64,000 bases of DNA from Actinoplanes regularis (lineage in GTDB: Bacteria > Actinomycetota > Actinomycetes > Mycobacteriales > Micromonosporaceae), in contig NZ_FZNR01000029.1 in NCBI RefSeq assembly GCF_900188005.1, positions 38,767 to 102,766 of the forward strand, read 5' to 3'. Each line of letters opens with the position of its first letter. Positions within the stretch are counted from its first letter, which is position 1. Under the pieces are notes generated by a model. The model did no database searches. It saw only the letters and a list, made by a program, of their open reading frames with translations, and was not told the DNA's origin. Made by a program: the position numbers and the translations under genes. Shown in pieces: positions 42,951 to 53,900 of the stretch.

Positions 42951-43700
42951 TCAGCCGAGCAGGTGCCGTTCGACCAGGCGGGCGATGGCGGCGAGATGAT
43001 CGTTGAGGAAGAAGTGGCCGCCGGTGAACGTGTGAACCGCACACTCGGTGGTGCTGTGCCGTGCCCAGGCGGCCGCCTCGTCGGCTGAGGTGCGGATGTC
43101 GTCCGACCCGGTCAGGACGGTCAGCGGTGCGGCCGTGACGACCCCCGGCTCGGGGCGGTAGGTCTCGATCGCCGTGTAGTCGCCGCGCAGCGCGGGCAGC
43201 GCCATCCGCATGATCTCCTCGTCCTCGAGGACCGCCGACGCGGTGCCGCTGAGCAGCCGCACCTCGGCGAGGAGCCCGGCGTCGTCCCGGCGGTGCACGC
43301 TGTCCGGTCGCTGCGTGCACGGCGCCCGGCGGCCGGAGAGGAACAGGCGCGCCGGGGTGTGCCCGTGCTCGCGCTCGAGCAGTCGCGCGGACTCGAAGGC
43401 CACGGTGGCACCCATGCTGTGCCCGAACAGTGCGACCGGCCGGTCCAGGTAGGGCAGGATGCCGGCGACCACCTCGGCGGCCATCTCGTGGAGGTCGGTC
43501 AGACAGGCCTCCTCGCGACGGTCCTGGCGCCCGGGGTACTGCACGGCGAGCAGGTCGATCTCCGGCGACAGGTCGCGGGACAGTCCGAAGTAGGCGGAGG
43601 CGGAGCCCCCGGCGTGCGGCAGGCAGACCAGCCGGACAGTCGCCTCCGGGCGCGGATGGAATCGACGCACGGCGCTGCCTGTCGCGGTATTCGTGGGCAC
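42951..43700 (-). CDS. Type II thioesterase (editing), catalytically intact
   Basis: A 249-aa discrete thioesterase that removes stalled or wrong acyl groups from PKS carrier domains. The nucleophile elbow is VALFGHSMGATVAFE with S95. The acid (GSDDIRTSADEAAAW) and His (FTGGHFFLNDH) complete the triad; the opening LVCLPHAGGSASAYF and LLAVQYPGRQDR are typical. Normal length. First gene of the minus-strand run (thioesterase, LAL, pseudo-thioesterase, ligase, amidase), divergent from the acyltransferase-PKS operon across 270 bases. Confidence 0.93.
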   Translation of the reverse strand: MPTNTATGSAVRRFHPRPEATVRLVCLPHAGGSASAYFGLSRDLSPEIDLLAVQYPGRQDRREEACLTDLHEMAAEVVAGILPYLDRPVALFGHSMGATVAFESARLLEREHGHTPARLFLSGRRAPCTQRPDSVHRRDDAGLLAEVRLLSGTASAVLEDEEIMRMALPALRGDYTAIETYRPEPGVVTAAPLTVLTGSDDIRTSADEAAAWARHSTTECAVHTFTGGHFFLNDHLAAIARLVERHLLG

Positions 43701-43770
43701 GAAATTTGTCCCTTCAAATGGCTCGGATAATCGGCGTTCCCGGGTTTGGATGCTAGGAACACGGGTGAGT

Positions 43771-43970
43771 CGGGGTAACCCCTATCTTGTAAACGCAGAT
43801 GAACGGCCGATCTATGAGATTGGCGTTTTCTGACCATCAAACTGCGCTGAGCTGCATGTTCTCCGTTCGCTGGCGTGAACGCCGATGGCTATAGGGGCGC
43901 TTAGGGGATGAAGGTCAGCGGTCCGCGCGCCTAGGGTCGGCCCCTGGATAAACGCTTGAAAAGGGGTCCG
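43771..43970. promoter_or_regulatory. Divergent promoter/operator region of the PKS operon
   Basis: The 270-base gap between thioesterase and acyltransferase holds several G-rich elements. TAGGGG occurs at 43892-43897 and again at 43902-43907 (10 bases apart, toward the PKS). CCTAGGGTCGGCCCCTGG lies at 43930-43947. GGGGTAACCCC, with a minus-strand TAGGGG at 43784-43779, lies toward the thioesterase. AAAGGGG at 43960-43966 is the ribosome-binding site of the acyltransferase. This is the likely switch point for the LAL regulator. Confidence 0.5.
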
Positions 43971-44909
43971 ATGTCCGAGCGGACGGCAATCGTATTTCCA
44001 GGAATGGGACCGTCGAGCTTCGCCGACGTGGGCCGGTACATGGTGGTGGACCCGTACGCCCGGGCCCGCCTCGCCGAGGCCTCCGGGGTGCTCGGCTACG
44101 ACCTGCTCGACCGGTTCTACGACAGCACCGACGAGTACTCGACATACCACCAGCTGGCCTTCGTGGTGAACTCCACCGCGCTCGCCGACCGGGCCGAGCG
44201 GGAACTGGGCGAACGGCCCGGGATCTGCACCGGTCCGAGCTTCGGGCAGAAGGCGGCCGCCGCGTACGTGGGCTCACTGTCCTTCGCCGACGTCCTGCGG
44301 CTCACCGCCGAATGGGCCGAGCTGGAGCAGGAGTACTTCCGAACCGAGCACCGCGACGTGGTGACGCAGACCGTCACCCGCGTACCCGAGGAGCCGTTCG
44401 CCGAGTTCCTGGCCGGCCTCAGCGACCGCGGCGAATACCACGACCTCTCCGGCCGCCTCGACGACGGCTTCCTGATGGTCTCCGTACGTGAGCCCGTACT
44501 CGACGAGCTGAAGGCCGCGGTCTCCGCGATGGGCGGCTACTCCATGCAGACCATGCGCCCGCCGGTGCACGCGGCCGCCTTCGGCGCCCTGCGGCTGCGC
44601 GCCGAACTGGAGGTGCTCGACCGCTACGACGTCGGCGCGCCGCGGCTGACCCTGATCAACGACAGCGACGGCTCGATCGTGCGCACCGGCGAGGGCATGC
44701 GCGCCATGCTGCTGGACACCTTCGACCGGCCCATCGACTGGCCGGCCGTCACCGGCACGCTGCACGACCTGGGCGTCGACCGGCTCGTCATCACCGGGCC
44801 GGACAACCTGTTCGGCCGGCTCGACCGCACCAAGAAGAACTTCGACGTGCTCGCCGTCGATCCGAAGGGCGTCGCCCGCGGGTTGTTCGTGCCGGGCGCC
44901 CGTCCGTGA
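43971..44909 (+). CDS. Discrete acyltransferase, probable starter loading onto the PKS
   Basis: A 312-aa stand-alone acyl-CoA:ACP acyltransferase of the FabD/AT fold. The start is ATG 43971 with AAAGGGG upstream. The opening FPGMGPSSFADVG replaces the usual FPGQG; the nucleophile elbow is TGPSFGQ (S90), so Ser is kept but the normal His of GHSxG is Pro. The catalytic His is probably H200 in MRPPVHAAAF. It lacks the HAFH or YASH specificity box of extender ATs, which implies an unusual acyl group. It ends 37 nt before the PKS gene, whose first domain is an ACP with no AT of its own. It is best read as the loader of an amino- or guanidino-acyl starter from the ligase; an aminoacyl carrier route of the VinK type is an alternative. 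Confidence 0.82.
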   Translation: MSERTAIVFPGMGPSSFADVGRYMVVDPYARARLAEASGVLGYDLLDRFYDSTDEYSTYHQLAFVVNSTALADRAERELGERPGICTGPSFGQKAAAAYVGSLSFADVLRLTAEWAELEQEYFRTEHRDVVTQTVTRVPEEPFAEFLAGLSDRGEYHDLSGRLDDGFLMVSVREPVLDELKAAVSAMGGYSMQTMRPPVHAAAFGALRLRAELEVLDRYDVGAPRLTLINDSDGSIVRTGEGMRAMLLDTFDRPIDWPAVTGTLHDLGVDRLVITGPDNLFGRLDRTKKNFDVLAVDPKGVARGLFVPGARP

Positions 44910-44946
44910 CCGTGACCGCATCGCATCAGCCAACGGGGTAGACATC

Positions 44947-47900
44947 ATGACGCGCCAATTCGGAGACTTTCGCAGGCTGCTGGCCCTGGTCCGGGACGAG
45001 GCGGGCGCCGTGCTCGACGACCGGGTCGATCCGGACCAGTCCTTTCTCGACCTCGGTCTGGCCTCGCTGACCGCGGTCGAGCTGCACCGCCGGCTGGTGG
45101 CCGCCACCGGGATCGCGCTTCCGGTCACCCTCGCCTACGACCATCCGACCCCGCGCGCCGTCGCCGAGCGGATCGCCGCCGAACTCGGCACAGCGGTCCG
45201 CGAGCCGGAGCCCGAGCCGGCCGCCGCGGCCACCGACGAGCCGATCGCCATCGTCGGCATCGGCTGCCGGTACCCCGGCGGCGTCGACTCGGCCGCCGGA
45301 CTGTGGGAGCTGCTCGACCGCGGTGGCGACGCGATCACCGAATTCCCGGTCAACCGCGGATGGGACGTCGCCGCCCTCTACGATCCGGACCCGGAGCATC
45401 CCGGCACCACGTACACCCGGCACGGCGGCTTCCTGCACGACGCCGACCTCTTCGACGCCGCGTTCTTCGGCATCAACCCGCGGGAGGCGCTCGCCGCCGA
45501 CCCCCAGCAGCGACTACTGCTGGAGACCAGCTGGTCGGCCCTGGAGGACGCGGCCATCGACCCGCAGAGCCTGCGTGGCACCGCCACCGGCGTCTTCATC
45601 GGCGCGGAGAGCCAGGAGTACGGACCCCGCCTCGCCGAAGCCGCCGAAGGGCTGGAGGGCTATCTGCTCACCGGCACCGCGGAGAGCGTGATCGCCGGCC
45701 GCGTCGCCTACACCATGGGCCTGCAGGGCCCGACCCTGACCGTGGACACCGCCTGCTCCGGGTCGCTGGTCGCGATCCACCTGGCCGTCAACGCCCTGCG
45801 CCGCGGCGAATGTTCGACCGCCCTGGCCGGCGGCGTCGCCGTGATGTCCAGCCCGGCCGGCTTCCTGGCCTTCTCCCGGCAGCGGGGCCTCGCCCCGGAC
45901 GGCCGGTGCAAGCCGTTCGCCGCGGCCGCCGACGGCACCGCCTGGGCCGAGGGCGTCGGTGTGCTCGTGCTGGAACGGCTCTCCGAGGCGCACCGGCGCG
46001 GCCACCGCGTACTCGCCGTGATCCGCGGCAGCGCCATCAACCAGGACGGCGCCTCCAACGGTCTGACCGCCCCCAACGGCCCGGCGCAGATCCGGGTCAT
46101 CCGGGCCGCGCTGGCCGACGCCGGCCTGACGCCGGGGGACGTGGACGCGATCGAGGCGCACGGCACCGGCACCACGCTCGGCGACCCGATCGAGGCCCAG
46201 GCGCTGCTCGCCACCTACGGCAAGGGACGCGCCGAACCCGCCTGGCTGGGCTCGCTCAAGTCGAACCTGGGCCACACCCAGGCCGCCGCGGGAGTCGGCG
46301 GAATCATCAAGATGATCCAGGCCCTGCGGCACGGCACGCTGCCGGCCACCCTGCACGTCGACGAGCCGACCCCGCACGTCGACTGGTCGTCAGGCGCCGT
46401 CGAACTGCTCACCGAGGCCCGCCCGTGGCCGGCCGGCGAGCAGCCGCGCCGGGCAGCCGTCTCCTCCTTCGGCATGAGCGGCACCAACGCCCACGTGATC
46501 ATCGAGGAGGCGCCGGCCGCCGCCCCGGCCCGCCCCGGCACGCTGACCGGCCCCGTACTGTTCCCGCTCTCGGCGGCCTCCGAGCCCGCCCTGCGGGAGC
46601 GCGCCACCGGCCTCGCCGCCGCCCTGCCGGACCGGCCGGCCGGTGACGTCGCCGCCGCGCTGGCCACCACCCGGGCTCACCTGTCACACCGGGCCGCCGT
46701 GGTCGCCGGCACCACCGGCGAGCTGCGCGAAGCGCTGGAGGACCCGTTCGGCCTGATCACCGGCGTCCGCTCGGCCGATCCCGTCGCGTTCCTCTTCACC
46801 GGCCAGGGCGCCCAGCGCACCGGCATGGGCCGGGAGCTTTACGAGACGTACCCGGTCTTCGCCGCGGCCTTCGACGCGGCCTGCGCCGCGCTCGATCTGC
46901 ACCTGCCCGGTTCGGTCCGGGACGTCGTCCTCGACGGCGGCGAGCGGCTCGACCAGACGATCTGGACACAGGCCGGGCTGTTCGCCGTCGAGGTCGCGCT
47001 CTACCGGCTGATCGAGTCCTGGGGGATCCGCCCCGACTACCTGGCCGGGCACTCGGTCGGCGAGATCGCGGCCGCGCACGTCGCCGGCGTACTGTCGCTC
47101 ACCGACGCCGCCGCGCTGGTCGCGGTGCGCGGCCGGCTGATCCAGGAACTCCCGGCCGGCGGTGCGATGGCCGCCGTCGAGGGCGGCGAGGACGAGGTAC
47201 GGGCCCTGCTCGACGCCCAGCTCGACATCGCGGCCGTCAACGCTCCCGACGCCGTCGTGGTGTCCGGTGCGACCCAATCGGTCGAGAAGCTGGTCGCCCA
47301 CTGGAAGCGCCAGCGTCGCCGGGCCAAGCGGCTCACCGTCAGCCACGCGTTCCACTCCGCCCGGATGGAGCCGATGCTCGCCGATCTGCGGTGGCTCGCC
47401 CGGGTGCTGTCGTTCTCACCGCCGGCCATTCCGATCGTCTCGACGGTGACCGGTGAGGAGATCGGCGCCGACCAGATCTGCTCGCCGGACTACTGGGTGC
47501 GGCACGTTCGCGACACCGTGCGGTTCGCCGACGCGGTCACCACGCTGGTCGCGCAGGGCGTCCGTACGTTCGTCGAGATCGGGCCGGACGGCGTGCTCAG
47601 CGGCATGGGCCAGCGGTGCGTCGACCCGGACTCCGGGATCGTCTTCGTGCCGGCGCTACGGGCCGGGCGCCCCGAGCCGGCGACCCTGCTCACCGCGGTC
47701 GCCACCGCGTATGTCCGCGGCACCGACCCGGACTGGCCGGCGATGTTCCCCGGCGCCTCCGCCGACGGCGTCGAGCTGCCCGGATACCCGTTCCAGCGGC
47801 AGCGGTTCTGGCTCGACGGGGCCGGCACGGGTGCCGGCGCGGCCGGGCTCGGACTGACCGCGACCGGGCATCCGCTGCTGCGCGCCGCGGTCGCGATGCC

Positions 47901-50900
47901 CGGCTCCGGCGGTGCCGTCCTCACCGGCCGGATCTCCGTGGCCGATCAGCCCTGGCTGGCCGACCACGCGGTGCACGGCCGGATCCTGCTGCCCGGCACC
48001 GCCTTCGTCGAGCTGGCCATCCGCGCCGGTGACGAGTCCGGGTGCGGGCGGCTCACCGAACTGACCCTGCGGGAGCCGCTGATCCTGGACGAGCGGTCCG
48101 GGACGGCGGTGCGCGTCGTGGTCGGTGCGCTGGACGCGTACGGCACCCGGCCGGTCGAGATCTACTCGTCGGCGGCGGGGGAGTGGCGCTGCCACGCGGC
48201 CGGTGTGGTCGCCCCGGAGGCCGCGGCCGAGCCGGTCGAGCCGTGGTCGCTCGCCGATGCGCGGGAGATCGACCTGGACGGCTTCTACGACCGGCTGACC
48301 GAGGCCGGATACGGATACGGCACCGCCTTCCGCGGTCTGCGTGCCGCCTGGCGCCGAGGGACGCAAGTGCTCGCCGAGGTCGAGCTGCCGGCGGACGGCG
48401 CCGGCGAGTACGGGCTGCATCCGGCGCTGCTGGACGCGGCCCTGCACGCCACGAGCCTGATCGACGGCACCGACGAGCAGGTGCGCGTCCCGTTCGCCTG
48501 GTCCGGGGTCTCGCTGCGCGCGGCCGGGGCCACCCGGGCGTACGTCCGGATGACGCCCGCCGGGCCGGACACCGTCGCCCTGGTCCTCTACGACGGTGCC
48601 GGCGAGGTGCTCGCCTCGGTCGACGCGCTGGTCTCCCGGCCGGTCGCGGCCGGGCAGCTGGCCGGTGCCGGCGGGGTGCCGCACGAGGCGATGTTCGAAC
48701 CGGACTGGACGCCGCTGCCCGCCGGCCCGGTCACGTCCCCCGACGGGTGGCAGATCGTCGAGCTCGGCGGCCACGGTGCCACCGCCGAGGCCGTGCACGC
48801 CGCGGTCCGGGACGTGCTCCTCGACCTGCAGGCACGGCTCGCCGACGAGCAACGTCCGGACGATCACCTCGCCCTCGTCGCCCGGGCCGACCCGGACGAC
48901 CTGACCACCGCGGCGGTGCAGGGCCTGGTCCGCTCGGCCCAGGCGGAGCACCCCGGCCGATTGCTGCTCGTCCACACCGACGGAAGCCTGCCGGTCGAGG
49001 ACGCGGTGGCACTGGCCGTGGCCAGCGGTGAGCCCGAGGTCGTGCTGCGCGAGCGGGTGCCACACGGACACCGCCTGGTGCGATCGGCGGCCCCGGCGGA
49101 CGCCCAGCCCGTCCGGCTCGGCCCGGACGGCACCGTCCTCGTCACCGGCGGGACCGGCGGCCTCGCGGCGCTGGTCGCCCGGCACCTGGTAACCGTGCAC
49201 GGCGTACGCCACCTGCTGCTCACCAGCCGCAGAGGCTCCGACGCCCCGGGCGCGGCGGCACTGGCCGCCGAACTCACCGCACAGGGCGCCCAGGTGCGGA
49301 TCGCCGCCTGCGACGCCGCCGACCGTGACGCCCTGCGGGCGTTGCTCGACGAGATCCCCGCGACCCAGCCGCTCACCGCCGTGGTGCACGCCGCGGGCGT
49401 CCTCGACGACGGCGTGCTCGGCTCGATCACCCCGGAGCGACTCGGCAACGTCCTGCGTCCCAAGGTGGACGCCGCGCTGCACCTGCACGAGCTGACCCGC
49501 GACCGGGATCTGGCCGCGTTCGTCCTCTTCTCCTCGGACGCCGGCCTGTTCGGCGGGCCCGGTCAGGCCGCGTACGCCGCCGCGAACGCGTTCCTGGACG
49601 GCCTCGCCAGGCTGCGCGCCGCCCAGGGCCTGCGCGCCGTCTCGCTGAACTGGAGCCTGTGGGCACAGGAGAGCGGCATGACGGCGCATCTCACCGAGGC
49701 CGATCGCAAGCGCATCGCCCGCTCCGGCATCCTGCCGCTGAGCACCGAGACCGGCCTCGAACTGTTCGACCTGGCGCTGACGGCCGGCCGTCCGGTGCTC
49801 GCGCCGATCCCGCTCGATCTGGCCGCGGTGACCGCCGCCGGTCCCGTCCCGCACCTGCTGCGCGCGCTGGTCCGCCCCGCGGCCCGGCGCAGCGCCACCG
49901 ACCTCGCGGCAGCGCGGTCCCTTGCCGGTCGGCTGGCCGCGATGGACGACGCCGACCGCGACCGCGTCCTCACCGACCTGGTCGGCCGTACCGTCGCGCT
50001 GGTGCTCGGCCACGGCGGGGCCGGGGCCGTGGACCCCGGGCAGGCGTTCAAGGACCTGGGCTTCGACTCACTCACCGCGGTCGAGCTACGCAACCGGCTC
50101 GCCCTGGAGACCGGGCTCCGCCTGCCCGCCACGCTCACCTTCGACCACCCGACCCCGGCGGCACTGGTGCGGGAGTTGCGGGCCCGGCTGGTCGGCGACG
50201 CGAACCCGGTGGCCGTCACCATTGCGCCCGCCGGCGACTCGTCGGCGGATCCCATCGTGGTCGTCGGCATGAGCTGCCGTTACCCCGGTGACGTCCGCTC
50301 GCCCGAGGATCTGTGGACGATGGTCGCCGCCGGCGGCGAGGGCATCACCGGGTTCCCGGCCGACCGCGGCTGGGATCTGGCCCGGTTGTTCGACCCGGAC
50401 CCGGACCGGCCCGGCACCTCGTACGTCCGCGAGGGCGGCTTCCTGCACGACGCGGCGCTGTTCGACCCGGCGTTCTTCGGGATCAGCCCGCGTGAGGCGC
50501 TGGCGATGGATCCGCAGCAGCGGCTGCTGCTCGAGTCGTCGTGGGAGGCCCTCGAACGGGCCGGCATCGACCCGGCCACCGTCCGGGGCAGCCAGACCGG
50601 CGTCTTCGTCGGCGTCATGTACGGCGACTACGCCTCCCGGGTGCGCGAGCTGCCGCCCGAGGTCGCGGACTTCGTCGGCAACGGCAACTCCTACAGCGTG
50701 GCGTCCGGCCGGGTCTCGTACACGCTGGGCCTGGAGGGTCCGGCGGTCACGGTGGATACGGCGTGCTCGTCGTCGCTGGTGACGTTGCATCTGGCGGTGC
50801 AGTCGCTGCGTCGGGGTGAGTGCTCGATGGCGCTGGCCGGCGGTGTCACCGTCATGTCCACTCCGGACACGTTCGTCGACTTCTCCCGCCAGCGTGGCCT

Positions 50901-53900
50901 GGCCGCCGACGGGCGGTGCAAGTCGTTCGCCGGGGCTGCGGACGGTACGGGCTGGGGTGAGGGCGTCGGCATGCTGGTGCTGGAGCGGCTCTCCGATGCC
51001 GAGCGGCTGGGTCATGACGTGCTGGCGGTGGTTCGGGGTAGTGCGGTGAATCAGGATGGCGCTTCGAACGGTTTGACCGCGCCGAATGGTCCGTCGCAGA
51101 TGCGGGTGATCCGGCAGGCGCTTGCTGATGCAGGGCTGGGCACGTCCGATGTGGACGTCGTGGAGGCGCACGGTACCGGCACCACGCTGGGTGATCCGAT
51201 CGAGGCGCAGGCGCTGCTCGCGACGTATGGCCAGGATCGGGCTGGTGGTGAGCCGCTGTGGCTCGGCTCGCTCAAGTCGAATATCGGGCATACGCAGGCT
51301 GCGGCGGGTGTCGGTGGTGTCATCAAGATGGTGATGGCGATGCGGCATGGGGTGTTGCCGCAGACGCTGCACGTTGACGAGCCGACTTCGCAGGTGGATT
51401 GGGAGTCGGGTGCGGTTGAGCTGCTTACTGCGGCTCGTGATTGGCCTGTGGTGGGTCGGCCGCGGCGGGCGGGTGTGTCGTCGTTCGGGATCAGTGGGAC
51501 GAACGCGCATGTGATTTTGGAGCAGGCTCCGGTGGTGGTGCCGGCTGAGGTGGTGCCGGTTGAGGGTCCGGTGTTGGTGGGGTTGTCGGCGCGTTCGTCG
51601 GTGGCTTTGCAGGGGCAGGCTGGCCGTTTGGCGGAGCTGGTCGGCGCGGATGCGGGTGTGGTGCCGGCGGATGTGGCGTGGTCGTTGGCGACGCGGCGTG
51701 GCCGGATGCCGGTGCGGGCCGCTGTGGTCGCGTCGAGCCGTGAGGAACTGCTGGCCGGGCTGGGACAGATCGTTCCGGTCGAGGTGGTCGCGGGTCGTGG
51801 TCCGGTGTTCGTGTTCCCGGGTCAGGGCGCGCAGTGGGTCGATATGGCTCTCGGTTTGATCGAGGAGTCGCCGGTGTTCGCGGCGGCTCTGGCCGAGTGT
51901 GCGCAGGCGCTGTCTCCGCATGTGGATTGGGATTTGTACGCGGCGTTGGCTGATGAACAGCTGTTGGCGCGGGTCGATGTGGTGCAGCCGGTGTCGTTCG
52001 CGGTGCATGTGGCGTTGGCGCGGTTGTGGGAGTCGGTCGGGGTTCGCCCGGCTGCGGTGGTGGGTCATTCGCAGGGTGAGATCGCGGCGGCTCATGTCGC
52101 TGGGTTGTTGTCGCTGGCGGAGGCCGCGCGGGTGGTGGCGGTGCGTTCGCGGGTGTTGACGGTGTTGGCCGGTAGCGGGTTGATGGCGTCGGTGGGGTTG
52201 CCGGAGTCGGCGTTGTCGCTGCCGGATGGGGTGTCGGTGGCTGCGGTGAACGCCGCTGACTCGACGGTGATCGCGGGTACGCCTGACGGTGTGCGCCAGG
52301 TGGTCGCTGACGCGGAAGCGGCTGGGGCCCGGGCCCGGTTGATCGCAGTGGATTATGCGTCTCATTCGCCGATGGTCGAGTCGCTGCGTGAGCAGCTGCT
52401 GTCGGAGTTGGGGCGGGTGCCGTCGGGTTCTGTGACGGTTCCGATGTTGTCGACGGTGACCGGTGAGTGGGTCGAGTCGTTCGGTGACGATTACTGGTTT
52501 GAGAATTTGCGTCGGCCGGTGCGGTTCGCTGATGCGGCGTCCGTGCTGGTCGCTGACGGGTTCGGGTTGTTCATCGAGGTCTCGGCGCATCCGGTGGTCT
52601 CGGTGCCGCTGGCGGAGACCGGTGCACGGGTGGTGGGCACGCTGCGCCGGGACGAGGGCGGCTGGCGCCGGTTCCTGACCTCGGCGGGAGAGGCTTACGC
52701 CGCGGGCGCGGACGTCGATATCGTTCCTGCCGGGCGGCCTGTTGACCTGCCGACGTACGCCTTCGAACAGCACCGCTTCTGGCTGGAGTCCGCCGGTGGC
52801 GTCGGCGACCTGGCCTCGGCCGGACTCGGCACGACCGAGCACCCGCTGCTCCCGGCCGCGATCGTGCTGCCCGACGACGGCGGCGTGGTGCTGACCGGCC
52901 AGGTCAGCGCGACCAGCCCCGCCTGGCTCGCCGAGCACGAGGTGCTGGGCACGGTCCTGCTTCCGGGCGCGGCCTTCGTCGAGCTGGCCGTGCGGGCCGG
53001 CGACGAGGTCGGCTGCGACCGGATCGAGGAGCTCACCCTGGCCGCCCCGCTGGTGCTCGGCGACGACCCGGTGATGCTCCGGGTGGTCGCCGGCCAGCTC
53101 GACGACGACGGCCGCCGACCGGTCACCGTCCACTCCTCCGGGGACGGTGTGGACTGGACCGTCCACGCCGTCGGCACGCTGGCCGGCGGTACCGTGAGCC
53201 GTCCCGGCGACCTGACCGCCTGGCCGCCCACGGGCGCGCGGCCGATCCCGGTCGACACCTTCTACGACAGCCTCGACGGCTACGGCTACGGCCCGGTCTT
53301 CCAAGGTTTGCGCCGGGCCTGGCGGCGCGGCGACGAGCTGTTCACCGAAGTGGCGGTGCCCGAGGCGGCCGCGGCGGACGCCGCCCGCTTCGGCCTGCAC
53401 CCGGCCCTGCTCGACGCCGTGCTGCAGGGCAGCGTGCTGCTGGACGACGATCCGGCGGTCACCATGCCCTTCTCGTTCACCGGCGTCAGCCTGCACGCCA
53501 CCGGGGCGACCGCGCTGCGCTGCGCGATCACCCGTACCGGGCCGAACAGCATGGCGATCCGGGTCGCCGACACCACCGGCGCCCCGGTCGCCACCATCGA
53601 CGGGCTCGACCTGCGTGCGGTCCTGCCGGACCAACTCACCGGAGCGGCCAGGCCGGCCGGCCACGACGCGCTGTTCCGGGTCGAGTGGCCGGTGCAGCCG
53701 ATCCCGGCCGACGGCTTCGCCGGCTCGTGGGCCGAAGTGGGCGACCTGGACGAGGTGACCGGCAGCGTGCCGGACGTGGTGGTGCTGCCGCTGACCGGTC
53801 CGGCGACGGGCGAACCGGCCGCCGACGTCCACCGTGCGGCGATCGACGCGCTGGCGACGGTCCAGCGGTGGCTCTCCGACGACCGGTTCGCCGGATCGCG

